From positions 9,805-73,804 of the forward strand of contig JBBHKE010002700.1 of assembly GCA_037447655.1 (NCBI GenBank): a stretch of 64,000 nucleotides of DNA, written 5' to 3'. Position 1 is the first letter of the stretch. Each line of letters begins with the position of its first letter. This document shows positions 1 to 12,100 of this stretch, piece after piece. This stretch comes from Zygnema cylindricum. Its lineage: Eukaryota > Streptophyta > Zygnematophyceae > Zygnematales > Zygnemataceae. The notes under the pieces are model-generated. The model had not been told where the DNA came from and searched no databases. It was given only the letters and a program-made list of their open reading frames with translations. Made by a program: the position numbers and the translations under genes.

Positions 1-46
1 GAGAGAGAGAGGGAGAGAGAGAGAGGGGGGAGAGAGAGAGAGAGGG

Positions 47-84
<38 letters not shown>

Positions 85-95
85 TAGAGAGAGGT
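1..95. repeat. (GA)n low-complexity tract
   Basis: Nearly uninterrupted GA dinucleotides with short G runs at the window edge. A shorter CT tract follows at about 160-180 and further GA at about 283-308. The stretch from here to about 730 holds no gene I can support. Confidence 0.95.
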
Positions 96-730
96 AGATT
101 ATAAAATGGATCCTTGCATGCATCATTTGCGATCGTAGCCACATTGCATTGCATTCTATTGCTCTCTCTCTCTCTCTCACCTTCCCTCGTCGGCCAATGG
201 CTGCGACTCTGCCATGCGACCATTGACCTGCCACACGTGTGAGCCATGGGCCGACCTATGGGCGAACCGACCTCAGAATCTCCGGCGAGAGAGAGAGGGA
301 GAGAGAGTGCTAAAATTTCAAATCGAGCTTCTTGGCATGGAGAGGAGCACAAACTAGCTAACAAGTGAATTGAAATAACGATAGCACAAAAAAGAATGGC
401 AATTGACGAAACAGTCACAGACAAAAGCTTTCTTTTTTCAAATTTGTTAGTTTGAATTCTCTCCCTTTCGTCAATTTCATTTCTCCTCCAATTCTCTTTC
501 AGAAAGATTGAAAATTTGAAATGGTACAAAACCGTACGCGTCAGAGTAGAAAACGTCGTTTGGACAAAAAAACGACGATTTGAATATCAGTAGAAAGGAT
601 ACGTAATTTAATTACTGTGTTACAGCACCGTACTGTAATGTACAGAATAAATATAATTAATTTAGTTCTGAAAGTGCGGGAATTTCTTTGCTGATATTTC
701 GCACGAATTTATCATACCGTGCGATAACTA

Positions 731-940
731 CACCGTGAATCGTTATTAGTGTCAAACTGTCAATGTTTGTTTCGTCGCGTAAAACATCTTTTCTCCGTAC
801 ACACGTGTCAGATTGTGGATCTGACGGTTGAATTCTCAGCTTCTTAACGGCGGTTTCAAATTGAAAATGGGACAAGTGTGTACGGAGAAAAGATGTTTTA
901 AGTGGTGGAAGAATAATCACCACTAATAGCGATTTCGGTG
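731..940. mobile_element. TA-flanked mariner-like MITE, 210 bp
   Basis: The terminal inverted repeats begin CACCGTGAATCGTTATTAG on the left and read CACCGAAATCGCTATTAG inward from the right. Both ends are flanked by TA (729-730 and 941-942), which fits a Tc1/mariner-type TA target. An inner inverted repeat around AAAACATCTTTTCTCCGTAC folds the element into a long hairpin. It has no coding capacity. Relatives lie at 7739-7953, 7985-8384, 43571-44274 and 63171-63376. Confidence 0.75.
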
Positions 941-945
941 TACTG

Positions 946-1514
946 AAAATCTGAAACAGAATTTCGTGCGTCTCATGTCATGCGATCGCATGAAACGTAC
1001 GAAAGTTATTTTTTTAGAGTTTAAACTCTATGTACGGATTTCGTAAAAAAAAATCCCCACGGTCTGAATACGATGCCGTAGGTTCGAACCCGTAGAGTCG
1101 TCGAACGTTCGAATTCGCCGGATTCCGGTTCCTGCGATCAATGGCTAGCGGAGGAGATCTGTGCTCTCCCAAACTAGACGGGCTTCCAGGAGATCTGCAA
1201 CGTCATTCACGTTTTTGACACGCGTCTATTTTTCAAGCCTTGTAAAATCTTTCCATGAGCCAATTGAGGCGCGAACTAAAGACGGCTGACAGATATTCCA
1301 CGTGTACGATAGTGAAGGGGTGAAAGGCAATGGTTTGTGGTTGACTGTACGGTACTGCCTTTATGAGTTCTGAGTTACTGTACTTTCACCCGTTATAAGC
1401 TGCCACGTCTGCATCATCTTGTCGTAACGCCTCGCTGGGGAGATTTTGTGCCGGGGGTTTTAAGACAATGCATCGCAATGCGTGTTAGGTTCTGTATCGT
1501 ATATTTCACATATC
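946..1514. other. Intergenic, no gene seen
   Basis: Unremarkable AT-rich sequence with frequent GTAC and CGTAC words. No exon, RNA gene or clear repeat can be supported here. Confidence 0.5.
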
Positions 1515-1522
1515 GAATGAAT

Positions 1523-1979
1523 CATAGTTCAAAAGTAGGCGTTTCTATTGTAGGCCTTTTGTAGGCGCCATTATCGTAAGTTGTGTTATGGGTTTTTCAT
1601 GTGATCTTCTTAAATCGCTACTTTGATCAGCGACCGTCCGATCGTCCAAATCTGACGATAGTCCTATCGTAAGTTGCGTTATGGGCTTTTCATGTGATCT
1701 TCTTAAATCCCTACTTTGATCAGCGACCGTCCGATCGTCCAAATCTGACGGCTTGAATAAAAAATACCTCAAAACTCATAGAAAAATATTTTTTTGTCCG
1801 AATATTTTTCAAAATTTAGACATGACGTTTAATCCTCTATCGATCGATGTGCAACTCAACCCTATTACTATTTTTTTTCATTTTGCGACAGATACAATAT
1901 GGGTCTTAAGGCCATAATGTATATTTTGCGTACAATAGGCATATTGTATGGGCCTACTTTCACCTACTTTTGAACTATG
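1523..1979. mobile_element. MITE with 17-bp TIRs and perfect 8-bp TSD (hAT- or P-like)
   Basis: The ends are CATAGTTCAAAAGTAGG and its exact reverse complement. The flanking direct repeat GAATGAAT is perfect (1515-1522 and 1980-1987). An 8-bp target duplication is typical of hAT and P superfamilies. Inside, a unit of about 95 bp is tandemly duplicated (about 1573-1760), which creates a spurious small ORF on the minus strand. It encodes no transposase, so it is non-autonomous. Confidence 0.8.
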
Positions 1980-2058
1980 GAATGAATAATCCCCAAATGT
2001 TGTTTCACGATACAGAATGGGACATGCTTATTAATCACTTAATTGAAATACGGCTTTA

Positions 2059-2746
2059 GATGAAAAGTGGGGTTGTTTACTGGACGCTGTAAGATTCCGT
2101 ACATATTTGTACCATTTTTTTTTTTGTCCGACGAAACATGACGAAACATGTCTACTGGATGGCTCCAATATTATAGGCGTAAGTATCAACCGTTGGATAT
2201 TTCACTTTTTTAGATTCGCAAAGCAATCACGCACATCGTCCAGTTGAAGAGACTCTCCTCGGCGAGGAGAGTTTCTTCACACTGGTTGCGTACCATTGGT
2301 ACACGTGAAAAGTAATAATAAAATCCACCACGAACAGGCGATGAGAATCGAACACGTCGTACATGCCATGTGCTTTCCGCCACGGTGTAATGAAGGTCGA
2401 CCGAAATATCTTCGCAAGCTCCTTCTGACATCCGTTGACCTTAAAAGTTTGCGACGCCTTTTTGACATTCCGTTTCGAAATTTTGATTTTCAATTTCAAA
2501 ATTAAAATCTGGTCGCAATATTTTCGTGCATATCATTAATTACATCCACCCGTACAAATATTAAGTACAGATTTTCAGCTTGAAGAATATTTCTTGATTT
2601 TAAGAATCTGAAAATTAACCTACTTGGCGCCATTAATAATTGAGAAACGATGTCTACTCGCACGACATAATGGAAGGCAGTGCCAGTAGACACTAGAAAT
2701 AGACGTATCTGCATGTTTACTGGGACCGCCTAATGGAGAACAGGCC
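2059..2746. mobile_element. Harbinger/Tourist-like MITE, copy 1
   Basis: One end reads GTGGGGTTGTTTACTGG close to a TTA (2056-2058). The other end, read inward, has CCATTAGGCGGTCCCAGTA beside TTA (2747-2749). The same termini and body are found, in opposite orientation, at 42685-43412, and in part at 6688-7459. The centre carries a palindrome (ACTCTCCTCG/GCGAGGAGAGT, about 2250-2272). The left end seems to lack about 20 bp of TIR. The small ORFs in it are not conserved between copies and are ignored. Confidence 0.65.
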
Positions 2747-2749
2747 TTA

Positions 2750-3244
2750 GATTCCATCACTCCACTGTTATGAAAAGAATAAAACAAATTATTTATCGCC
2801 AAAATCAAGATGGTAACAACATCAAAGTACAAAACATGATTGTAACTAAAAAGAGTTGATGACCATAAAGGTAAAAGAGCAAAATCCTAAATACTAAAAG
2901 CGCAACAAAGGTTGTTGAGAAACCTAAAAAAGGAATCAAGTACAACATAAACCAAACCATACAAATATTACAAGTCACCTTAGGCACTAAAGCCTTGGTC
3001 TATGCCACACTCAAGGTCATAACTACTAATATCGTCTATATGCGCCGAATGGCGGCTATATTGTTTGTACATTCCTGAGTATGGTGTTGTGTAACCCTTT
3101 TTGCAAGAATCGACCACTTGCGACACTAAACTTCGTGCCATGAGTGACCACTGCTATTTACATTTTTTTAAGTTTTTTTGTAATCCTATTTATTTCGTAG
3201 TTATGTAGCGGAGCATAATAAAAGGTTTTTTTAAACAACGCCTC
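2750..3244. other. Intergenic, no gene seen
   Basis: AT-rich sequence between a MITE and an AT microsatellite. Nothing recognisable on either strand. Confidence 0.4.
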
Positions 3245-3252
3245 TTTCTATG

Positions 3253-3340
<88 letters not shown>

Positions 3341-3348
3341 CATAGAAA
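3245..3348. repeat. AT microsatellite inside a 104-bp palindrome
   Basis: A run of about 82 bp of alternating A and T is bounded by TTTCTATGCAA on the left and TTGCATAGAAA on the right. The whole segment is therefore a perfect inverted repeat that could extrude as a cruciform. Confidence 0.9.
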
Positions 3349-3449
3349 TAACAACAATATGAAAGTTGTCATTTTTTTTATCATTATTGTTATAATTACA
3401 TGACAAAAATATGTCATTTTATGTTGTACTGGAGAAATACAATAGCCAT

Positions 3450-4020
3450 GACTTTATTAAGAAAGAATGATGGTAAACTATTTAGGTTCATGGGAACCAA
3501 AAAATGAAAAGTAAACGGAAAAGCCAAAACTCGGAAACTAATTGTGGAGGAAAAAAACAAAGTGAAAAAAATAAGGTAAACAAAATAAGCAAAGATAAAA
3601 ATGGGCACTTCAAACAAAGACGATCAAAGACGAAACAATCACTCAAGTAAAGACATATCACTGTGTTATAAGCGAAATTACCTAACTAAAACTGAATATA
3701 TCTAATGATCAACGAAAAGCAACCTTTAAAGCCCATTAGGCTCGGGGGAGCACTTTCGAGGAGTTCCAAAATACACCTACGGTCCGTACCACAGTGGTTT
3801 CTTTCACCGAAGATAAAATCTTGCACTCGTTGTAGAGTCACAGATTAACTTTGACTGTAAAATGAAGTAAGGGCCGAAGCAGGAGGGCTCTAAAGGCCCC
3901 GTCTCTCAAAATAGCACCGACCACAAGTACGCAAAATCTTGTCCAAAACAAACTCAAGAATCTTGTGGAGAATATAGGCAAACTATTACAAACGTATATG
4001 GCAATGATTGACACAAGGCT
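3450..4020 (-). mobile_element. 3' end of a decayed non-LTR retroelement
   Basis: The sequence starts on the plus strand with CTTTATTAAGAAAG, matching the 3' end of the better preserved copy at 60175. Around 3720-3960 the minus strand shares the C-terminal coding pattern seen at 29940-30100 and 60540-60600 (LDKILRTCGR, with an FERRG-like run nearby). Only the last few hundred bases of the element are present, as expected for 5'-truncated copies. The reading frame is broken. Confidence 0.55.
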
Positions 4021-5220
4021 CACAACAACAAAATACCAGCTTTATGGAGGATTTTCGATAATAGGGTCACTACTCTTAGGCTCCACACAAACTTTTATGC
4101 AACCATTTTCTTTTTCTTCGCAACCATCGTTTTCCCCTCCCCTTTATTTGACTCCTAGTCGTCTTCCTCCTTCTTCATCTACAAATTCAATCCCTTTTTC
4201 CTTTCCCCCTTTTATGCCCTCATCCTAAATTAAACCGACACATCCCTTTTCCCAACGTTATACAATTACTAATATCCCCTCTTCTCCTATTCTATCTACA
4301 CAATCTCCTTCCCAAACCTCGACCTTAACCCATATCCCCTCCCCCCCTTTTCAGTCCACACTTGCTCTGTCGCAACCTTCTATCATTTCTTATGTCCCTT
4401 CCTCCCCTATTTCTTCCACCATTCCTCTTTCTTAACCTTCTACTTCTACCGATGCCTCTCCTTCCCTTATTGATTCCGCAACATCTTTTTCCCAACCTTC
4501 TACATCTACCCATGCCTCTCCTCCCCCTATTCATTCCACAGCATCTCATTCCCAACCTTTTTCATCTACCTATGCCTTTCCTCCCCCTATTCATTCCGCA
4601 ACATCTCCTTCCCACCCTTCTACATCTACCCATGCGTCTCCTCTCCATATTCATTCCACAACATCTATTTCCTAACCTTCTACCTCTACCCATGCCTTTG
4701 TTTCTCCCTATTAATTCCACGACTACTATTTCTCAACCTTCCACTTTTACCAACGTTGCTCCTTCATTTCATCAATACATACCATTTCTTGCACATCTTT
4801 CTGTCGGGCTTGGTTACATTGGGCCAATTGAAAAGAATACACGTACAAAGCAGCAAGAGTGATGTGAACGTGAGAGAGATATTTAAGGAGTGCCAATACG
4901 GATTAAATGGGCATCCTTTAATCAAAGTGTTATTGAATCATAAAGAAACGAGCAAATATATAAAGCAAGGATCTTCATTGTCGGTATGGGCGAACGGAGA
5001 AGGTGGAAGGTGGATTCTATGTGCTATAATTTTGCATTCTATTGAAAAACTAATGATTGTTCTAGGGTGGGACTTAACAAAAGCGATACAATATTTATAA
5101 AGACTTAGAATAAACCACTTTAATGGGAGCACGGTTAAACTAAAAGAGTCTTTAGCTATTTGTACTCCACCGGTTTGTAATGACAGTGTAAATGATAAAC
5201 AATTCCAACGAAACATGTTA
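4000..5220 (+). pseudogene. Decayed Ser/Pro-rich repeat protein, unknown
   Basis: From about 4080 one frame reads as a Ser/Pro/Thr-rich protein for over 600 bases, interrupted by a few stop codons. Its middle is a 20-residue repeat with the core PSTSTHASPPPIHS, encoded by the exact 60-nt tandem repeat listed separately. A one-base shift lies in the last unit, and downstream about 110 codons remain open in another frame (4756-5100), including SVWANGEGGRWILCAIIL. I recognise no family. It may be a broken host gene or cargo of a mobile element; a shared origin of the two halves is inference. Confidence 0.35.
4250..4745 (+). repeat. 60-nt tandem repeat, about 8 units
   Basis: Units have a constant 60-nt period, each with a core like CATGCCTCTCCTCCCCCTAT followed by TTCCCAACCTTC. 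Divergence between units is mostly point substitutions, with one single-base insertion in the last unit. A period divisible by three suggests it once evolved as coding sequence. Confidence 0.85.
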
Positions 5221-5299
5221 TGATTTACGAAATTAGAGGAATTATATGCAATCTTAGGTTAACTTAAAAGTGATGATGAGTTAAATAGAGATATGGCAT

Positions 5300-6680
5300 A
5301 TTTTTTTTATTGTTGTATTTAGATTTGGGTTTTATTATAGTTTCCACTTTAAAATGTTAATATTTTTACTTTTCGTAAGCATCGCAAATACTTGTATGAA
5401 ATGTAAACAATTATACTTTGTTTCATACAGATGCAAACAACCAAAGTATTGCACTTCAAGGTATTATTATAGTGTAAAACGTATGTATCGATGCTAACGA
5501 CAAGTAATATTGAAACAATTACATATAAGGCATATTGATGCAAAATATCAACAAAATACACAAAGCTTGTGTAACAACAAGTCATTTGTACAACAAACCT
5601 CATTATGCATCGACAAAACACTTGGTTTTTACCCTTTTGTAGTCGTTTATAGGGTTGTGGCAACCGATAACAAAAAGGGTTATACGTTTTTAGAGTTTGT
5701 GCAGCTATAATTCACCCTATAATCCCACCCTAACCTCCGATGCATGTCTAAATTGTCGATTAACCGATATCCAATCGATTTGGCCGGCAAATGGGCTATT
5801 GTGGTGTTTCGTAGTTCATTCGTCGTATTTTCAATGGATGGACATGGGTGTTATTAAAATTTTTGGTCGAAACACGCATTTGTACAAGAAACCTCATTAC
5901 ATGTTTTCAATATATCGACGAAAAACGATATAAAGAAAATAGTAACCAACCACTTACAACATAAAATATGCAAGTAATAACTTCATAGATTACTATTCAA
6001 CCTTTTGAAATCGGACGATATATAAACTCAAACAAGTATAATTAGACACTGTCTCCATCAGTATAATGAATACACAATGATATTGTAGCAATAGTTATCC
6101 AATGCAACAAGCGTTATAAAACAAATATTTTATAAGATTGATAAGTTATACAATTGGGACAGAAAGTTGCATGACTTATATAAACCATTTTTTTTAAAGC
6201 GTAGCTATGGAATAATAATAACAATGAAACTTGTGTTTATAATGCCACGATCGACCATTCAAAGCGCACCTACAATTAAGTTTTTTGTACATTTTATAAC
6301 TTCGTGTGAAGATAAAAATAAGATAACTTTGTGTGATATTACATGACTAATACTCCAACTAAACGTTTGATGGATATCCACACTTTTAATTATTGTTAGT
6401 GAAAATCTCCATGAAATGTTTACAAGCCATGTTGTTAAAGTCATAAAAATGGGTTTCGTATCGAACACTCGTTATTAAGGGTACAATATTGTAAACAATC
6501 AAACCCTATTCATAATTTGTTGTAATGATACTTGGCAGACTGCAAATTTATACCTTAAATACAGATGCTAACTGCAGTTTGACGCGAATCGAATCAGTGT
6601 GATTTAGGGCCAACAGAGCCGCGTGCGAATCACTTTACGGTTTTGGGCCAACTTCGCCGCGATTGAATCATTGTTATTTC
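5300..6680. other. AT-rich intergenic, no gene seen
   Basis: No exon-like coding, RNA gene or transposon end could be supported. Short ORFs here have no conserved features and normal AT-rich composition. Confidence 0.4.
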
Positions 6681-6687
6681 CGACTTA

Positions 6688-7459
6688 GGGTAACTTTCCA
6701 TCACGCAAAAGTGGGGTTGTTTACTGGATAAAGTACCTTGCCGTTCTAAGCCGTACGTCTTTTTTTTTTTTAACAAAAGATGTATACCAAAAAGTCGTTG
6801 AGATTCTCCAGACTTCTTGGCGAAAATTACCACCGTCCGATTTTCAACTTTTGACGCAAACGTCCCTTGTTTCCAATACATGGCTAGTCTCCTCCGACTG
6901 TCCTCAGCATGACACTTAGCGCTTACTGGACGCGTGTATTGGTCCACTTGTAAAATCAGCGTCGATCCACGACGGACGTGAAGTTACAAAGTTACATGTG
7001 GCAAATGGCTTGTACCTACTGACATTAAAGCCACTCTGTTCGACGACAAAAAATAGTTGGTTGTAGGACATCACGCCACCTTCATAAATGTGCGATACAG
7101 CGATAATACATTCACGTACAAATGGTACATTCTTGGACATTTGTACAAACTTTAATTTTGCAACGGTTTCGTGACCGTTGTTACGACAACAACCCTAAGA
7201 AAGTTCAGATTGTACATTAGCGTGAAACTACTATATATTTTAATCGGCGTCTGCGCGTACACATATGCAGCTGCGCGTACACATATGCAACTACAATTTT
7301 GTCCTTTTGGAAATGATGATGCTCAACAGGATCCTACGTGGTACCAATCGCAATCTAACACCTCATTCACTGGCACGACCTGATGGAAGGGTGTGACAAA
7401 TATTGCTGCCAGTAAAGGTGTTCGTACGATTATTGGGAACGCCTGATGGATGGTTACCT
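6688..7459. mobile_element. Harbinger/Tourist-like MITE, copy 2
   Basis: Flanked by TTA on both sides (6685-6687 and 7460-7462). The left end starts GGGTAACTTTCCATCA and the right end, read inward, AGGTAACCATCCATCAGG. Next to the left TIR is GTGGGGTTGTTTACTGGA, shared with the copies at 2059 and 42685. The internal sequence differs from the other copies and it has no transposase, so it is non-autonomous. The 3-bp TTA/TAA target is the signature of PIF/Harbinger. Confidence 0.7.
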
Positions 7460-7738
7460 TTAACGAGAAACTGCCACGTTTAAGCTATATATACCCGCTC
7501 AGGTCGGCGCAAAGACAAAAATGATTTCCTGGCCTTGGAACCTGGTCTAGGTTAATGTACAAACAATTAACGTACAAAAAAAATCTGTATACACCCCCTG
7601 GTCAGATTTTATGTCCGAAAAAAACATTTTTTTTTACATGAAACCGGCTTTGTATTTTGCGAAGTGTGTAGGTCACGGGGCATTTCGCCTTCTGTTAGGG
7701 CGACCAACACAACCTACACACTGCGGGCGAGAAAACTA

Positions 7739-7953
7739 CACCGCCAATCGTTATTAGCGTCGTGTACGCTAATCCTGTCCCGTTTTTTTTTTTTTAATTC
7801 TCAAATATAATTATCCACACTATTTAAAAAAACACTAATTCTCAGTTAGAGTAAACGATTTCTTCGAAAATTTCCAAATTCCCAATTAGCGTAAACCACG
7901 CTAATTATTCGTATACGCTAAAAAAACTTCATCGCTAATAACGATTGGCGGTG
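7739..7953. mobile_element. TA-flanked mariner-like MITE, 215 bp
   Basis: The ends are CACCGCCAATCGTTATTAGCG and its near-perfect reverse complement, flanked by TA at 7737-7738 and 7954-7955. It belongs to the same terminal family as the element at 731-940 but has a different interior. Confidence 0.75.
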
Positions 7954-7984
7954 TAACGAACCTTACCTGTACAAACAGCTTGTA

Positions 7985-8384
7985 CACCGTGACTCGTTAT
8001 TAGTGTTAATTTCTCCGTACACAATTGTCCGATTTTGAATTTGAGACCGCCAATCGGAAGCTCAGAATCTTACATTTCAATCGGAACCGTCGGATTAAAA
8101 ATTCGACAAGTGTGTACAGAGAAAAGATGTTTTAAGAGGCGAAAAAAACATTAACACTACACCGTGAATCGTTATTAATTAATAGAAATTATTAGAGTAA
8201 AGAAAAAATTAGCGTCATTCATTCTAATTTAGTGCCAGGAGACGTGGCAGATTATGGTCCACGACCTTAAATAGTGTAATTTATTATATTTAAGGTATCA
8301 ATGTCAAAATTTTGGGGTGCCGATATAGAGTACATAAGTCTAATAACGATTCAAGGTGTAATAGGCTAATAGCGATACACGGTG
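7985..8384. mobile_element. Mariner-like MITE interrupted by another copy
   Basis: The left TIR CACCGTGACTCGTTATTAG starts here after TA (7983-7984). The right TIR (GCTAATAGCGATACACGGTG) ends at 8384 before TA. A second element occupies 8160-8358. Removing it and one TA restores an element of about 200 bp closely matching the one at 731-940. Confidence 0.7.
8160..8358. mobile_element. Nested mariner-like MITE, 199 bp
   Basis: The ends CACCGTGAATCGTTATTA and CTAATAACGATTCAAGGTG are flanked by TA (8158-8159 and 8359-8360). It is inserted in the element spanning 7985-8384, so it is the younger of the two. Confidence 0.7.
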
Positions 8385-8399
8385 TAGCGAACGCGGTTT

Positions 8400-9115
8400 T
8401 GATAACAAAAACAGCGCAAAGAAAGCCCTTCACGCTCCCCACTAAAACTTCCGGCAATTCCGTCAGCTACTAATTATCCATCGACGGCCGCTAGCGTGCC
8501 TCATCGGACGGTTTTATTGAATCGTCCTTGGCCTCGTACCGGACTTATCAAAACAGTAATCCGCAGTATCCCGTATTACTCTCCATGTTGGTAAAATGTA
8601 CTTGGCGTTTATGGCTGCGTGCGATGAATTTTGTTAAATAGCATCTGTTATTATACCATGTGTTTCGCACGTGCTAACCATGTGTCGTGCGTGACATGCG
8701 TGCTTTGCCACGAGAATATCCACATTCCTCCTGCGAAGTTTCCCGGCAAGCTCGGCGATGCATCCTAATCCCTACCGTACGCGAACTTTCTGGTGCACAG
8801 CCAATCATTTGATCGGCGAACGTTCGATAGTTCGCTTAAATACGCTCTTAAGATACGAACAATATAGAAGTTTTCCCGCCGTTTACATACCGTAAGCATC
8901 AAATTAAAATCCATACTGCTCTCTTACACCCTCCCTACCGAACTACTATACGAACTGTACCGTTTAAACTCTCCAACCTATAGCAACGTAAATCCTCAAT
9001 TTTTGATTTTTAAAACTTCAAATATTTCCTTAGCCGTCTCTCGGACTCCTCTCTCTCCTTAGCATTATTTTTCCAAATCGTTTCAAGACCTTTTTTTTTT
9101 TTTTTTTTTTTCCAA
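8400..9115 (+). other. Upstream region of the copper ATPase gene
   Basis: Presumed promoter and 5' UTR of the HMA5-like gene. No TATA box stands out. A run of 22 T (about 9091-9112) lies directly before the start codon, unusual for a 5' UTR, and is followed by CCAAATGG. Confidence 0.4.
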
Positions 9116-12100
9116 ATGGTTCCTTCTCTCCAAAGTCCTCCTTTTCTTTCCTTCCTGCCAGGTCTTTTCTCTCATATCTCTAAAGGTAAAGGCTCTCGCT
9201 CTCCTCCTCCTTCCTCTCGCCCCTTAACTCGACCTTCGGATGGAGTCCTGCTGCCAGAATCTGCCCGACGAGTCTTATTGGTCCACGTGGCAGGCCTGCA
9301 GTGCGCCGCCTGTGCGGCTGCAGTGGAAAAAGCTCTCCGCCGATTGCCAGGCGTGGATTCGGGTGACGTGTCATTGGTCACAGGACGGGCCAAAATAGTG
9401 TACTGTACGGATGAGCTGGAGGTACGGACGAACCAACCAACATTCAATGTTTGTCAAATATTCGTTTCGAACTCGTGTCCGTACGTGACTACGCATGTGT
9501 CCACAGCATGCATGTTGTACGGATTTGTAGCGTGTCACACGCGTGGACATAGAATGGTGTCTTTTGTCGTTTGTGGATGTGATGATTAGTGTTTGAGTTT
9601 TTGTGTGGAGTTTTGGTGTCACGTCACATTAGAGTGGATATATGTTTTCAAGTGTTTGATTAAACCCTAAAAGTTTGAAATGTATGATGTTATATGAAAC
9701 AAATAAAAAATTGAAAGTTGTTTCACTTTTACAACATAGAGATGAATTTTGAAGGAAGAAGTTAAGCAACAAAAATGATAAATATTGGTGAAAATAATTT
9801 GGCTTTCAAAGAATGACAAAGTTTTAGAAATTTAAAAGGTTGTAGCGGTTCTTAAAAAACCCTAGACAACCATAAATCGAATGGACAAAACATTTTTTTT
9901 TACACATTGTTGATCGTTTACTAATGTTGTTTGAATCAAAGGTTTCCTATTACAATTTAGAAATTTTCGTACGCTTTTAACATTCGGTAGTTCCTGTCAC
10001 ATCAAATGAATGTAGTCAATTTAGTGAAGTGAATTTAGCCATTGTTAGACTCTACACCTCATGTTACAGTTTAGGATTAAGTCACGCGCTTGATTTTGTT
10101 ACCATACTTAAAGATACTTTGAATATGTTGTATCCCCATGTGAGTTGCTCGCATAAAACTGTCTTCTCTCATCGTGAGTTCTCCATCGATAAATTGGTTG
10201 GAAAGGTTCGTGGTCGACACTTTTTTGATCGTACCGTTGAAGCATTCTCCGTATCACTCACACTTTCGTGGAAAAAGTAACATGTTATGTGTTTCACATT
10301 CACGTAGCTTCAGTTAATTAAACATTTTACAATATTGTAAACCTGACATCTTGTTTCTTTTCTTTTGTTTTTATACAGGAAGAGACCATTTTGGAAGCCA
10401 TTGAAGATGCCGGTTTTTCCGCACAAATCCTCGAGGATTCGGATCCTGTAGTTCCTAAACCCCACATTTGTCGTTTGCGAGTGAAGCATATGACTTGTAC
10501 TTCATGTTCCGGAGCCATCGAACGAGCTCTTGCGGTTAGTCTCTCCTTCTTTACCAAAATTTCTCCCTATTGCTCTCTCTACCAAAATTTCTGTCCTCTC
10601 TCTCTTTAGCAAAATATCTCTCTACTACCATACCAAAATTTCTCTATTTCTTTCTCTCTCTCTCTATCAAAATTTCTCTTTGTTCTTGTTTTCTACTAAA
10701 TTTTCTCTTCTCTGTCTACCAGATTTTTTCTTTATTTCTCTATTTACCAGAATTTCTCTCTATTTCCCCCTCTACCAAAATCCCACTCTATTTCGTTCTC
10801 TCTACCAGAATTTCTCTTTACTTTTCTTTTTTACCATAATTTCTACCTCTGTCTCTCCCTATACCAATTTTTTTTTCTATTGCTCTCTTTACCAGAATTT
10901 CTCTCGATTTCTCTCTTTCTACCAGAATCTGACAGAAGAACCAAGCAGGCTTGCGATGTTATGAGTTTGGGAATAATTTTGCATAACAACTGGATTTTTG
11001 TCTCTTTCTTCTTGCTTGTCCATGATTTTTGGATTTTTTTTTGGAAATTAGTGCTTGTAACTGCTCCTACATTTGAGTTTCGCTCAGCGAAGTAATTTTC
11101 TTGCCATTTTTGGGTTGAAAGAGATATTTTGCTGATACTTCTTATTCCTATTTTGAATTCTTTCTTATTCGTAAGTCTTATTCTTATCATTATCCTTTTC
11201 CTAATCTTCATCCGTATCCTTATCCTTGTTTTTGTTCTTGTGCGTATCTGTATTCGCATTCTTAATCTTATTCTCATTCTCATTTTTAATTTTATTCTTA
11301 TTTTTTCATTCTTATCCTTTATTCTTCATTCTTATTCTGCATTCTTAGTTCTCATTCTCATTTTTATCCCCATCTATCCTAATCCTCATCCTTTGTGTGC
11401 AGAAAGTTGCCGGAGTCGAGAAGGCCACTGTTGCCCTTGCCACTGAAGAAGCTGAAATTATTTTTGATCCCAGAAAGTCAACCCCGCAACAGTTTATTGA
11501 GGCAGTGGAAGACGCCGGATTTGAAGCCGATGTGATTTACGTAAGTGGAGAAAGCACAACTCTCCAACTTCTGTTGGAAGGTACACATTCTCAAGAAGGA
11601 TACGACAACATTGAAAGTGCTTTATTACGGATTCCTGGAGTTAGTTCTGTGGAATTTAACGGAGATAAGGCGATTGTGACATACGATGTTGATGTGACAG
11701 GCCCAAGATCTATGATAGAAGCCATAGAACTTTCAGGACCTGGGGGGACATATAAAGCAAGTCTCGTGGAAAATGACCCAAGGGCGAGAAAGGGTGGTAA
11801 TAGCGATGAAGTGAAAAATATATGGAGCTTGTTTCTATGGAGTCTTATTTTCACAGTTCCGTTGTTTCTACTGGCTATGGTGTTGCCATATGTGCCTGTC
11901 GTGAAGACATGGGTGGAAGCAAACATGGTGAACAAGTATGTTAAAATCTGAGGCCCTTTTTGATTTCTTAATGTTTATAAATGCAAAATTTGTTTTTTTT
12001 CCAGTTTCGAAGGTTTAGCGAAAATTGAGGGCAACCTGATAAGGGACTACTAATGTTTTCTAATGGTTTAGTTTTTGTGGGATTCGAAAATGGATGTGAG

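Noticed and set aside
1075-1110. GGTTCGAACCC, a tRNA T-loop / B-box match
   Set aside because: No acceptor stem, anticodon arm or A box could be folded around it, so it is not called a tRNA gene. It may be a SINE remnant.
10530-10964. Long ORFs in the pyrimidine-rich intron 2 of the copper ATPase
   Set aside because: They consist of repeat-encoded Ser/Leu/Phe runs between two exons whose splice sites and phases join correctly.
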